Assembly (NCBI GenBank): GCA_951640165.1
Contig: OX621237.1
Span: 11,470,001-11,534,000 of the forward strand
DNA length: 64,000 nucleotides
Direction of reading: 5' to 3'
From: Pseudoips prasinana
Taxonomy: Eukaryota; Arthropoda; Insecta; Lepidoptera; Nolidae
The notes beneath the pieces are model-generated. The model saw nothing but the letters and a program-made list of their open reading frames with translations. It searched no databases and was not told the DNA's origin. The position numbers and the translations under genes are program-made. Positions 21,906-32,879 of this stretch are shown here, in pieces. Each line of letters starts with the position of its first letter. Within the stretch, counting starts at the first letter, position 1.

Positions 21906-24142
21906 CCATTCAGAGTTGTGATAGATGGCATGGGATTATAGATCAAGGGAGAGTCGACTTTATGGTATTGGATCCTGTCTTAGCTGGAGCACGTGCTCAA
22001 AACTCTGTGCTCCTATTTTCGTTTCATTTTGTTAAGACTAACCTTAAAATTATTAGATGTCATTGAATTTCGCGTGCAGTAATTGTAATTTAACCGTATT
22101 TCAATAACAAGGTGAGGTAAGTATGCCATTTTAATCTTCTCTGATCCCAGTTTAATGATATCGAACACGCCAAAAATCTAAAAATCTCTCGTCTTCGACA
22201 AATAAAGTGAATTCAAGTTTAAATTACTGTATATAATACGCTGTAATTAGGTAACAGTATTTTTTTTTATAAATTTAATAATATAAAGATAACTTTTAGT
22301 CTCCTTATAGAAAGTGCATCAGCTGGTCGTTTTGTTAGAGTAAGAAGTTTATTTTATGAGTGTATTGCATGTTGATGTTTGACACAGTGTCCACTTTTTT
22401 AGGCATATTATACGTTTTAGGATAAATAACACTTTGAATAATTTATTCCTTATATAGCAGCAGTTGAAATATACTGATAAATGAGTACTTACTCATTTTT
22501 GCTAAGTCTAGGGCTTCATTAGAATTAATATATTTGACGGACAAAACAAATTTTCCGCTGATCGCATTAATGCGCAAATTGAATGAAGACGTTTGAATAA
22601 CGCTGGCGACATCGGTCCAATCGGATTGGTTAGCGGACCGACGACGAGTCAGCTAAACGAATTTAGCTAATTAGTATTCATTGGCTGTCCGAAACGGGTG
22701 AAAGAATACGAAATGTTCAGTGCTCGTTAAACGACTTACACTTTGGAGTTGATTTTTAAGAATAACTAAACGATGCCTTGTTTAAGCGCGAAGTTATAGG
22801 TACTTTGCCCACAAAAGTGTCTACAGACGAATTTTTGATACCTGCATGGGAATACATTTTTATAATTAGATGATAATTGGCAAAAGTTCAGGCTAGAATA
22901 CTACAGACGCAACACTTATTGTATGACCATTAGATCATTTAATAAGTTACCGAAACCAATAAAACAACTACCACTCACTAATTTAACGTAATTATAATTA
23001 CTCTAAAACTTATGTTGCTGTGCCCTTACAGGGTACATAACTGTACCTAAGCTTTAAAACCTATTGTTAACACCTTCACTCACATTATGGTATGCAAATA
23101 AATGAATATGAATATAAAGTGCATATTTCTCGCTGGCTTTTGGATAAATGTTTCTACACTATCTAGGAGTATCTGAACTTCAGGACTCAGTAAATAAAAG
23201 TGTAATGTGACACATATATAGCTTTCAATTATAGTATTACAACATAGAAATTGAAAGGGAATACGATAATTGCGAATTGAATTGGTGTTATTTTTATTTC
23301 TTATTCGTTGTTTAATGATTTTATTGACATTTTACTTATTCGTATAATTATGTTGTTAACTTTAAAAAGTAATTACTACATTATTTATTATTATTTGGTT
23401 GTTAATGTGATATATTACTTTGTTTGTTAAATAATATGTAAATAATTTAATTAATTTTACTTATATACTTATTACTTAATTGCAGCTTTATAACTTGTTA
23501 CTAAAATATGAAATGTTATATTTACACGCCGAGAACTCGGCAGAATGTGATTGATCCATCAGTATTCCTGTAACACCGTTGTTTATGTATACTCATATTC
23601 AGTACATAAATGAATAGAATTGAAAAAAGTTAAAATCAGTTTTCTTTTTCTCAAATCTTTTCCCTTTATAATATTAAAATATATTCATCATTAGCATATA
23701 GTCGTCCACTTCCAGACGTAGGCCTCTTCCAAAGGTATTCACAACATCTCTATTTGATGGGGTATTTTAATGAAATTATTTTAAACATGTTACTTTCATG
23801 TATTTGCTAGGATCCACCGTGAATTAAAGCCATCTCACAACTCGCGATCATATAGTTATAGGTATTTATAGATAAACGCATTTATATCCATCCATCATGA
23901 TAGCTGATGTGAGTGTTGATTTCTCTTATGATTTATTAGTGAAACGTAGCCCGAAAAACAATCCGTAAAGCTTTTCCACGTTCATTTAATTGTGAGTTAG
24001 TTACTTAACTATTTGATTGACATTTTATTTAGAGTAATAGGTGAAGTTTTGGGCAAGTAGATATCTCTAAAACTCTAGATTAATTACTCGCTTTTACTCT
24101 CTATTAAATACCCGTGCTGTAACCCACGAGTATTTCTAACTA
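21906..24142. other. Unassigned AT-rich DNA with a LINE end
   Basis: At about 22930-23115 the plus strand reads SFNKLPKPIKQLPLTNL, like the last residues of LINE ORF2 proteins, and continues to atgcaaataaatgaatatgaat, a plausible LINE 3' tail. The rest is unrecognised. Confidence 0.35.
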
Positions 24143-24400
24143 TTGACTGCGTCGATGGCCTAGCGGTAGCATGTTCAACCGCAGACAATGAGGTCCTGGG
24201 TCGGGCTAAAAGTAATTTCGGGAATTTTCTGTTAACAAAAGAAGAAGTGGTCTCACAATCGTGAGGAAACCTCATGCAGGAAGTTAAGAGTTCTAAAAAT
24301 ATGTTCTTGATGGTATGTGAGTTCTGCCAACCCCACAATAGTCCAGCGTTATGGAATAAGTGAAATGTGAAGCTCGGGTTTCGGTATCTACCCTCGCATG
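24143..24400 (+). mobile_element. tRNA-derived SINE, B box deleted
   Basis: Gactgcgtcgatggcctagc, then ggtagcatgttcaaccgcag and aatgaggtcctgggtcgggc parallel the 6747 SINE. The B box is missing because ggttcaaatcc was lost between gtcctgg and gtcggg. The body is diverged. Confidence 0.65.
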
Positions 24401-24429
24401 GTCTTGATATGTTTCTTGTACGGAACTGT

Positions 24430-24665
24430 CGGACAATGTCACACAGATCATCCTAGCCCCAAACTAAGCAAAGCTTGTACTCTGGGTACCAGGCGACGAT
24501 ATACATACTTATATAGATAGATAAATACTTAAATACATAGAAAACATCCATGACTCAGAAACAAATATTTGTGCTCATCACACAAATATTTGCACTTACC
24601 GGGATTCGAACCCAGGACCACCAGCTTCGTAGGCAGGAACACTACCAACTAGGCTACGGTGACCG
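24430..24665 (-). mobile_element. tRNA-derived SINE, reverse orientation
   Basis: The minus-strand head carries the B box (plus strand gggattcgaacccaggacca) and the A-box region (ccaactaggctacggtgacc). The body runs left through acatccatgactcagaaaca to ccaaactaagcaaagcttgt. I recognise this arrangement as a common lepidopteran SINE. It looks close to full length, with an internal (gata)n. Confidence 0.8.
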
Positions 24666-25021
24666 TCATTAGTACACACAGTACATCAGTGTTGTGGGTT
24701 GAATGACATCATCGAGCTTCACGGAGACGACTCTGCCGAGCCACACCAGTCGGCCCGTGACCACGGCTGGTGCAATCCATGCCGTAACGTCGGGTAACCT
24801 AAAGGTAATGGTTTGCCTTAAATCGTTATCGTGATTGAGACCCGTGTGCACAATATATAAATCGCGAAAGTTTAAAAAGATTATTTGCACTTCTTTCAAG
24901 CAAGCGCAGTCGCAAGTCCGGCTGTAAACCCCGCCTGTATCAACAGTCTTTAACTCATCTACCTAAAAGGACTACTGTATAATTCAAACAATAGTGTTAT
25001 GGACATTGTTAGAGAAAAAAA
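24666..25021. other. Unassigned DNA
   Basis: GC-richer than average near 24700-24800 with an open frame, but the translation has no features I recognise. Confidence 0.3.
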
Positions 25022-25173
25022 CTTGAGAGGTGTCAAGGGACACCCGGATGGAACGAAGTTATTTCTTATTATTTATTATGTACAAACCTGTATACACTCA
25101 ACAAAAATAATCGTCGCGACACCACACTGTTCAATGCAAAATAGAAATGAAAATATCTGGCTTGCTTTCTATA

Positions 25174-25204
<31 letters not shown>

Positions 25205-25312
25205 AACATGCGCACGCCGCACAGCTGCAAAAAGTGTCGTGACAAGTTTTTGTAAGAATTTTTTCCGTCTAGCCCCCTTTCACAACGCGCGATAAGGAAC
25301 TTCGTTCCAAAA
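25022..25312. mobile_element. MITE-like repeat with GGAACGAAGTT ends and (GA)n core
   Basis: The left part tgtcaagggacacccggatg then gaacgaagttattt faces the right end ggaacttcgttcc, an inverted copy of ggaacgaagtt. I associate this phrase with a lepidopteran DNA repeat. A (GA)11 run lies at 25176-25198. Exact termini are uncertain. Confidence 0.4.
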
Positions 25313-25690
25313 ATTACGAATAAAAGCTCTTCTCTCTAACTTTCATGTTCCTGCAAATATATAACTTTTACAAGCATTTACTAAACTAACATTAACAAAA
25401 CGTTTAATTACTTATCACACTGTAAAATATGCAAACTTACCACACCGCACTTGCAGTTACAACTTAACAAATATAAATAAGCTCTGAATAGAAACCCAGG
25501 ATAATTCCCAGGTATTTCACAGAGAATTGCCAATAAAATGTAGTTTAGAGTGCTAGTAGCTCGTCTCTATCAAGCTGTATGAATAAGACAATATGCCAGC
25601 CGAGCTTCTGTTTAAGTGCGAATCCAGATATCGAGGACTCCTGGGACTCGTGAGCCAGCTTCAAAGTACCAAAGCACAAATTATAAGAAT
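25313..25690. other. Unassigned DNA
   Basis: No recognisable content. Confidence 0.35.
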
Positions 25691-25832
25691 GTACAGACGC
25701 CAGCACATCCAGCTACCCCAATCTGTCAAATGTCTTTTAATATATTTTCAACTTAATCACAAAAGCATAAGGTTCACTTTCAATTGGGGATATTTGGCAG
25801 CTTGGGGTAGCTTGATGTGCTGGCGTCTGTAC
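25691..25832. mobile_element. Inverted-repeat MITE (cagacgccagcac family), copy 2
   Basis: 142 bp. The left end gtacagacgccagcacatcc and the right end (reverse complement gtacagacgccagcacatca) pair for over 40 bp with few mismatches. The interior ataaggttcactttcaattg is shared with copy 3. Confidence 0.85.
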
Positions 25833-26499
25833 CTCGTGTTATGGAGAGAAATGCTTTGTTCCGCGCCATTTTAATGGTGAAGTCTAGTTTTATCTATTTA
25901 GTATGAGAGTGGTTTGTAATTTTATAAACCATGTTTTTTTATATTATTATATTGTAATAAGAATGTCTGAAACACATGAAATTGATATCCAAATAGTGAT
26001 TTGTAAATATAAAAGCTCTTTCTGAAATTAAATAAACACCCGCCACATGTTATCAAAATATCGAAAACACAGCATAGTCAATATTATGATAACATGTGCC
26101 ATATAATTTATAGATAAAATGTTTAATTTTGTGTATAAGTATTTAAAGTAAAATCTATTATAATGAATGTCATTATTCTGAACCATGTAATTAGTTTATT
26201 TTATGCATTAATAAAACAAAATTTTATTTGATATCTGCTTGATGCGCCGTGGCAAACTGTGTAAATTAAAAGAAAAGGTTTAGAACCTCCACTAATATTC
26301 CATATTAATTTAAATTTCCTTCTGTCCTTGTCTTTACCTCTCTCTTTTCTACCACCATTGTAGAGTCATCTCATGGCAACTTTGTATTAAAAATGATTAT
26401 TTAATTTTCATCAACTATCCTTTTTCTTTTGTTCTAGTATTGCCTAGAACAATATCGAGCCAAGAATAAAAAAACCCAACAAAAAGCTTTTACTTTTTA
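25833..26499. other. Unassigned AT-rich DNA
   Basis: Nothing recognised. The phrase acatgttatcaaaatatcg near 26047 is echoed in inverse as gataacatgtgcc near 26088. Confidence 0.35.
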
Positions 26500-26720
26500 C
26501 TGGTACTGGGAATCGAACACCGACCGTAACAATATTATCCAACCTTACAAAAGAAACACCCTCACTAGCGCACTGTATCGCGGGAGGCTAACATGCGACT
26601 CACGGACACAATACATACCCAGATTCAGGACAACTATAAATGTGACATACAAATAGTTGTCTTATACGGAGATTGAACCCGAAACACGAGGGCGCCAAGG
26701 GAGTAGCCGGATGACAACTT
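26500..26720 (-). mobile_element. SINE-like remnants with reversed B boxes
   Basis: Ctgggaatcgaacaccgacc (about 26507) and gagattgaacccgaaacacg (about 26660) resemble reverse-oriented B boxes at the head of SINEs. The bodies are too eroded to place. Confidence 0.3.
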
Positions 26721-27191
26721 TAATCTAACTACTGCACCACATGTGTCTCGGAATGTGCATATAATTATGATTACTAAGAACTTACATGGTTTAAGTTTAA
26801 GTAAATATCTAATGCGACGCTTAACGATATAATCTGGCGTTGCGCGCCGTACTGTTATCCAAACGCGCCTAATGAAGTTTAGTTAGGCTGGCTCGTGCGA
26901 TCCAATCTCCCACCAGGCCTAATTCCCAGATCTAGGGATTGAACTGGATGTGTTACTTAATCTAACTACTGCGCACATGTGTCTCGGAATGTGCATATAA
27001 TTATGATACTTATGAACTTACATGGTTTAAGTGTAAGTAAATATCTAATGCGACGCTTAACGATATAATCTGGCGTTGCGCGCCGTACTGTTATCCAAAC
27101 GCGCCTAATGAAGTTTAGTTAGGCTGGCTCGTGCGATCCAATCTCCCACCAGGCCTAATTCTCAGATCTAGGGATTGAACTGGATGTGTTT
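26721..27191. repeat. Tandem duplication, two 237-bp units
   Basis: Unit 1 (26721-26957) and unit 2 (26958-27191) are nearly identical, for example gcgacgcttaacgatataat and ggctggctcgtgcgatccaa in both, with a handful of substitutions (ttaagtttaagt against ttaagtgtaagt; aattcccag against aattctcag). The high identity means a recent event. Confidence 0.9.
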
Positions 27192-27244
27192 CATTTTATC
27201 CAATGCTTTGATAGCTGTTAAGAGCATAGCAACGCCCAATTTAT

Positions 27245-27302
27245 AACGACTTTAAAAAGAAGGAAGTAATCAATTTGACTGTATGTATGTTTTTCTTTTC
27301 CT
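27245..27302 (+). repeat. Scrap of dispersed 'cgacttnaaaaagnagga' repeat
   Basis: Cgactttaaaaagaaggaag followed by ttgactgta resembles 13858-13915. Low information content. Confidence 0.35.
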
Positions 27303-27515
27303 TCTTTTGTTTTTTGTGTATTAAGCAATTTCTCCGTTTGTATTTAATTTGATATATTTTCCTTACGAGGTTGCGTCGCTTATATGGTTTTTAAAATAAA
27401 AGTAAATATATTGATTCACGCCGACCCCGCCCATATTAAGTACGTAGTACGGGATAGTTATGTTTTATTTGTTTACTAACATATTTTTATAATAATTTAT
27501 AATAGGTTTATATTT

Positions 27516-27757
27516 CCTCATAACAGCTGTAAAAAGTCTACTGCTGGACAAAAGCCTCCCTCAAGAATTATTTTAGGCGGGTATGCCTATATGCCACGCT
27601 TGGCAGACGGGTTGGCGATCACAGTATGATGGTCATAGTACACAGAGAGACGCTGCTGCCCGACCTCTGGTACATATTCCTTCGTTTCGAGATGGGCTGA
27701 TGATATTCTGATATTTTCCGCCGTCTGATATGAGTTTGATGAGAGACCACACAGCAG
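27516..27757 (-). mobile_element. RTE-tailed SINE-like element, copy 2
   Basis: Same blocks as 19487-19722, and it also has the outer 5' end (plus strand gagaccacacagcag) seen in the 40833 copy. Possible short target duplication around tttatatttc/tttatttc, not exact. Confidence 0.7.
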
Positions 27758-27930
27758 TTTATTTCGTTTTGGACAATGTTCAGGGTTGTGAATGTGAATA
27801 CATAAATAATAATGTGAGCTTTACGACACTTTTAAAAACAATACTTGAACGTTTTTCAATACATAACGTTCTCAGTAAGAATGTATGAATAAAGGTATCA
27901 TTTAATTAAACAATTAATGAATAATAATAG

Positions 27931-28030
27931 CTATGCTCCGCGGTTTCACGCGCGTTAAAGTAGTTTTAGTGACAAGCATACATCCATACATCTATACTCA
28001 CAAACTTTCGCATTTATAATATTAGTAGGA
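27931..28030 (-). mobile_element. Helitron remnant, internally deleted
   Basis: The minus strand starts A|TCCTACTAATATTATAAATG and reaches cgcgcgtgaaaccgcggagc then atagctatt, a decayed CTAGT end. Only about 100 bp lie between the two termini, so most of the middle is gone. Confidence 0.7.
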
Positions 28031-28220
28031 TGTGTCCCTCTAGCGGTTTTGGCAGTGCACGGCGGAATATTTTGGGCAATTCACACAATATCTTTATAAA
28101 TTGTAGCCTATGTGTTATTCTGATGTATAAGCTATATTATTGTAAAGTTTCATTACAACCCATTCGGTAGTTTTTACGTGAAAGAGTAACAAACATCCAT
28201 CCATACTTACATAAGTAGGA
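28031..28220 (-). mobile_element. Second Helitron remnant abutting the first
   Basis: The minus strand starts A|TCCTACTTATGTAAGTATGG and carries gttactctttcacgtaaaaa and ataatatagcttatacatca, the internal region of the same family. It begins exactly where the neighbour ends. The 3' hairpin and CTAGT are absent. Confidence 0.6.
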
Positions 28221-28309
28221 TTTTTTTGTGTACAGAATTTTACATGTAGGTAACATGTTGCTATGGTAACCGATTACAATGAGGTGATATATAAAAAAAA
28301 GAAAGAAAT

Positions 28310-29625
28310 ACTACTCTGTCAAGAAAGTACCGGGAAAAGATCAATAATATACAAAATGTTTGTTATTCATCCAAATTTATTTTATCACCTTCAAAGTATG
28401 CTCCTTCAGAAACGATACACTTACGCCAACGAATAATCCATTCATCAAAACATTTTTTAAACGCTGCTCTCGGAATTGAGTTCCGTTCTCGCCGCGAATT
28501 CTCTTTTATGTCTTCTACCGATTGAAAACGGGTACAACGAAGTGGTAATTTGAGTTTAGGAAAAAGAAAGAAGCTGCTGGAGCCATATCTGGTGAATATG
28601 GTGGTTGCTGGATGGTATTTGTTGAGTGTTTGGTCAAAAATTCGTTCACAATGATGGCCTTGTGCGAAGGCGCATTATCGTGGTGCAAAATCCAATAATT
28701 TTCTTTCCACAAATCTGGCCTTTTTCGTCGAATTTGCTCTCATAAACGCCGCATAACGCTCAAATAATATTCTTTATTTACCGTTCGACCTTCCAGTAAG
28801 AATTCAGAGTGCACAACACCGCGATAGTCAAAGAAAACAATCAACATGACTTTGACTTTTGATTGACTTTGGCGTGATTTTTTCGGTTTCGGTTCAGTTG
28901 GAAGGCGCCACTCCGTAGCTTGTTGACTAGTTTGCATGTCAAACTCGTAAACCCACCAGTAACAATGCGTTTCATGAATGTTGGGTCGGAATTGACTTGT
29001 TCTACCATGTCCTCGGCGACTTTCATGCGATTGAGTTTTTGGAGAAAATTCAGATCTTTTGGGACTAGCCGAGCGGCAACATGTTTCATACCCAAATGAT
29101 TAGTTAAAATGGAACGAATCGACTCATGCGATACAGAAAGTTCGGCGGCTATCTTTCTCAGAGTTGAATGAGGATTTTCAGTCACTATTTCCTTCACTTT
29201 TGCGATGTTAACTTCAGTTGCAGACGTTGATGGCCTACCAGAGCGAGGCAAATCTTTCATCACATCTCGACAACTTTTGAACGCTTTGAACCACTCATAA
29301 GCACGAGTTTTCGATGAAGTCGATTCACCGTAAGCCTTCTGTAACATTTTCAGTGACTCCGAACACGAAATTCCATTAGCGATGCAAAATTTAAGACAAA
29401 CTCTTTGTTCGATATTTTTGTCCATTATGAAGTTCGCAATACACACTATATATGATATTACTAAAACCAGCACTGTATTTAATATAAATAACAGATGCAA
29501 CTCAAACTCCGCGCCAAAATGGAAAACAGTTGTGCCAATCTAACAACAACATAAAAAAAAACAAAAGTCTGAATTTGGAACCATAAACAAATTATCCATT
29601 CCCGATACTTTTTTGACTGAATGTA
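28310..29625 (-). mobile_element. mariner element, near full length, inactive
   Basis: The terminal inverted repeats are gtcaagaaagtaccgggaa (left, from 28318) and, reversed, gtcaaaaaagtatcgggaa (right, to about 29618), with TA dinucleotides near both outer borders. The length of about 1.3 kb is normal for mariner. It carries one transposase gene on the minus strand, which is broken. A second, deleted copy of the same family lies at 37064-37696. Confidence 0.9.
28480..29422 (-). pseudogene. mariner transposase (DD34D), multiply broken
   Basis: The chosen start is the methionine at 29422 (MDKNIEQRVCLKF). The N-terminal half has the paired helix-turn-helix DNA-binding region, including TLRKIAAELSVSHESIRS. 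Lesions are visible by comparison with the copy at 37160-37465. About 10 bp are missing at about 28966, which removes the first catalytic Asp (ETW block) and shifts the frame. A TGA replaces an Arg codon near 28740 (VMRRL-stop). A one-base loss near 28576 shifts the frame at the third catalytic Asp (PDMAPA then ASFFF). The second catalytic Asp survives (HHDNAPSH). The enzyme would have cut and pasted the element at TA sites; this copy cannot. Confidence 0.9.
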
Positions 29626-30372
29626 AGTACCTCTTTATTACCTAAGGTAACATTTAGGTAATAAACAGGTGTTTTTAACGGATGTACCTGTATCCGGCTA
29701 AACTGAGATGAGTCCGTACGTCGCCGCGTCTGTATTTCGAGGAAAAGGAAATTAAATAACAAATTGGAAATTATTTGTCATGAAATATGAATCTAAACAA
29801 ATGATTTTATTCTTCCTTACCGTTCTCTATTTTTCATTTAGGGTCTTTGAGCAAACACAATATAATAAATGATTTTATTATACAAAGCTTCACTTTACTT
29901 TTGTGACAAAGGAAAATACAGATTTCATGGAAAATACTTTGATTCTTATTGAAATAAGTTTGACGGAAAGAATATTAAACATTCGTTTATACTTTGTATA
30001 TAATAAATTTGATATTTGGTCTTTACCTATGAATTTACCGAATTTTATGTTGACTAGTGTGAATATCGATAATATACTTTATTATAATTGAATTCATACT
30101 TTATAATATAGCTATGAAGTTTCTAATACAAATAATTTGTTTAGTTCTATTCTTGCCGTCCCATTTTCCTTTATATGTTTCGGGGATCGTCGTAAAACTT
30201 TATTTTCGTTCATGAGTTTCGTCGTGACCAACACAATCAAAGACGAATATGGATCAGTTACCGAAAGTGGGGTGGAATTTATTTAATAACTTCCGATCTG
30301 GAAGATTAGATCCCAATTTATCTGAACAGATTGTATCATGTCCGAAATCTGAAGTGGCAATTGTTGGAATAT
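29626..30372. other. Unassigned AT-rich DNA
   Basis: No gene or shared repeat recognised. Confidence 0.35.
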
Positions 30373-30513
30373 GTACAGACGCCAGCACATTCAGCTACCC
30401 CAATCTGTCAAATTTCTTTTATAGATTTTCAACTTTATCACAAAAGCACAAGGTTCACTTTCAATTGGGTAATTTTGACAGATTGGGGTAGCTTGTTGTG
30501 CTGGCGTCTGTAC
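30373..30513. mobile_element. Inverted-repeat MITE (cagacgccagcac family), copy 3
   Basis: 141 bp, the best copy. The ends gtacagacgccagcacattc and, reversed, gtacagacgccagcacaaca extend into ctaccccaatctgtcaaa in both arms (about 43-bp TIRs). AT flanks both outer ends. Short open frames through it are fortuitous. Confidence 0.85.
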
Positions 30514-30780
30514 ATGGTTGCTAAACGCATCTTTCTCATCATTCTTTCCGGCGAGTTCATTCTTGATTTCTGAAAAATTGTGCTCAAATCTCTAGTTGCA
30601 TTTCGATTAAGTATCTCCTCGTTATGTGCCTATTTAGCAAGTTAAGGCACTACACAAGTAATTATATTCATACAAATGCGCCAATACAAATAATGTGTGT
30701 CCACATTGGTAACTTCGTTGAAGTAAATATTTTGATAAATTGATATTTTCTATAGAAACGGCAATTTCATAGGGCCTAAA
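30514..30780. other. Unassigned DNA
   Basis: Nothing recognised. Confidence 0.3.
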
Positions 30781-30980
30781 ATACAACATGTAACGTAATT
30801 AACGCACACCCTCAGACACGCCCATTAGAATATTATGTTGTAATCATAATACATACACTGAATTTTTTATTTAACATGTATATGCATTGTTATTTACTAA
30901 ATTAGTTTCTTGGAATAAAGTTTATTTTTCTTTATTTTGTATTGAATGATGGAATTTGTATAATTACAAATAAAACTGCA

Positions 30981-32054
30981 CCTTGAATAGTAATCTCGAA
31001 GAACATGTAAAACTACATGATGCCCAATTTGGATTTCGAGCTGGTTTATCCACCGAAAGCGCGATTTTAAGCCTGAAACACGCCGTCAAGTACTACACTG
31101 AGAGAAACACACCTGTCTCGTATGACTTACTGTGGGAGAAGCTGGAGGGCACGAGTGTACCGGAGGAATGTGTATCACTTCTAAAATACTGGTATTCACA
31201 CCAAAATCAGGTTAGATGGGCCGGTAGCATGTCAGACGAATACAGGCTTGAATGTGGTGTAAGGCAGGGGGGACTAAGCTCTCCGTTTGCTGTTTAACCT
31301 CTACATAAACCAACTTATTGAGAGGCTCAGTAGTACTCGTGTAGGGTGCCATATAGATGGAGTGTGCCTGAATAATATCAGCTATGCTGATGATATGGTT
31401 ACAATAGCACCCGGGATCAATGGCTTAAGAAACTTGGTATCGATCTGCGAGGAATATGCTAGGACACATGGCTTAAGATATAACTCCAAAAAAAGTGAAC
31501 TTGTTGTTTTTAAGGCACCCAAATATCAGCTGACCCATGTCCCACCAGTCCTACTTGACGGGATCGCCCTCAAACGGGTCGACAAGTTGACATACTTGGG
31601 TCATGTGTTAACAAGTGACCTTAAGGATGACGAGGACATGGAGCGGGAGTGGAGGGCTCTGGCGGTTAGGGGAAATATGCTTGCTCGCAGGTTCGCACGA
31701 TGCTCAACAGACGTTAAAGTAACGCTCTTTAAATCTTATTGTCAGTCACTCAGGTCACTCTACACAAGCGGCCTGTGGGTGAGGTATTGTCAGCGTACCT
31801 GTAGAGCCCTGCGTACCCAGTACAACAATATTTTTAGAATGTTGTTGGGATTGCCATGGCGCTGCAGCGCTTCTGGTATGTTCGCTGAGGCACGCGTTGA
31901 TGGATTCGCAGCTGTAAGGCGTAAAAAAGTTATCTCTATGCTGCAGCGCCTAAGAAACAGCACCAACAGCATTCTAAAAATGATAGCGGCCCGATTTGAC
32001 TGTCCCTTTCAGAGACACTGGGTGGGTGTGGCACTGGGTCGGATTTCCTTATAA
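30981..32054 (+). pseudogene. Non-LTR reverse transcriptase, C-terminal part, frameshifted
   Basis: Visible in order: HDAQFGFRAGLSTE (motif 3 region); LECGVRQGGLSSP (motif B); then, after a frameshift at about 31285, LFNLYINQL, the catalytic ISYADDM box (motif C), HGLRYNSKKSELVV (motif D) and KLTYLGHVL (motif E), then a C-terminal domain to GRISL and stop. Motif A with the first catalytic Asp is missing: the frame jumps from ERNTPV to SYDLLWEKL, an in-frame loss of roughly 15 residues. Endonuclease and N-terminal parts are absent. It resembles CR1/L2/Rex-type elements, but the clade is not settled by eye. Confidence 0.85.
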
Positions 32055-32372
32055 TTATAATATTGATAACAAAGATTTTAGATTAAATTATGTATTTCTA
32101 TAGTTTTAATTTGTTTTTAGTTGAATTGTAAATCTGTGAATTTTAATTTATTATGTTTTTATTTTCTGTTTGTTTGATTTTTATATGAATTTGATTGTTT
32201 TTGTCATTTCACGCTATTTTTATATTATTAATTTATTTATTTTTACTACAATTATTAAAAAATTAAAGTCAATTCATATTGTAATTATATAGGATACATT
32301 TATAAACAATGTTAAATTGATGTAATACTATGGACTTTTAAGTCTGAAATAAAGATTAGATATTATTATTAT
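30981..32372 (+). mobile_element. 5'-truncated LINE nested in a MITE
   Basis: Contains the C-terminal reverse transcriptase region, a 320-bp AT-rich 3' UTR, gtctgaaataaagattag as polyadenylation signal and a (TTA)n tail. The border with the host MITE is inferred from the empty copy at 59883. A target duplication is not obvious. Confidence 0.85.
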
Positions 32373-32841
32373 TAAAAGTCTTATTATTTGACTTACGGTC
32401 CATTTCAATTTATTTTGACTGTATAGGATTAATATAACAATAATTTCCGTAGTTTTAATTATTTTGGAAAAAAAAATTACCTATATTAAAAATGATATAA
32501 ATCGATTCAGTAAACGATTCTGAACAAATTATTTTCAGGATGAGCGTTAATTAAATTACATGTTGTATATGGACCTAAATATACCTATTTATACAATTTA
32601 TATTAAAAAAGTCTACCTACTTTAATTATTTTATTGTATTTTGGTCATGTCAACAAACTTATGATTTATAAAGTGGAGCGGAAGCAGATATTATGTTTAT
32701 TTGGTACGTACACAAAAAAAAGATACTAAGATGTTTATGCCAATAAGCATACGGTCGTAAGCGGTCACCGTAGTCTATGGGTTTGCAAGACTTTCTCGTC
32801 GCCATCATCTTAGAAATTTTATCACTTTTTTTAGAATGGTT

Positions 32842-32879
32842 CGACTGAGTTTTACACTAACTAGTGTAAAACTCAGTCG
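32842..32879. repeat. Perfect hairpin, 18-bp arms, 2-base loop
   Basis: CGACTGAGTTTTACACTA (32842-32859) pairs exactly with 32862-32879. It lies directly at the left border of the direct repeat that starts at 32880. Confidence 0.85.

Larger units (their letters stand above)
30781..32568. mobile_element. MITE (tacaacatgtaacgtaatta family) interrupted by a LINE
   Basis: The ends atacaacatgtaacgtaatt and, reversed, atacaacatgtaatttaatt form terminal inverted repeats of about 30 bp. Parts 30781-30978 and 32373-32568 together match the uninterrupted 396-bp copy at 59883-60278, including cttacggtccatttcaattt and aatcgattcagtaaacgatt. The 1.4 kb between them is a LINE. Confidence 0.85.

Noticed and set aside
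24084..24338. 84-codon minus-strand frame
   Set aside because: Lies over the SINE at 24143-24400 in antisense; no protein features.
24600..24665. Apparent tRNA on the minus strand
   Set aside because: Head of a SINE with the usual body; no intact acceptor stem.
25593..25874. 93-codon open frame
   Set aside because: Spans the MITE at 25691-25832 and its flanks; not conserved between MITE copies.
26721..27191. Two-unit repeat considered as CRISPR or satellite
   Set aside because: Only two contiguous 237-bp units without spacers, in an evidently eukaryotic genome.
30249..30573. Two overlapping 80-codon frames
   Set aside because: They run through the inverted-repeat MITE at 30373-30513; similar fortuitous frames occur at the other copies.
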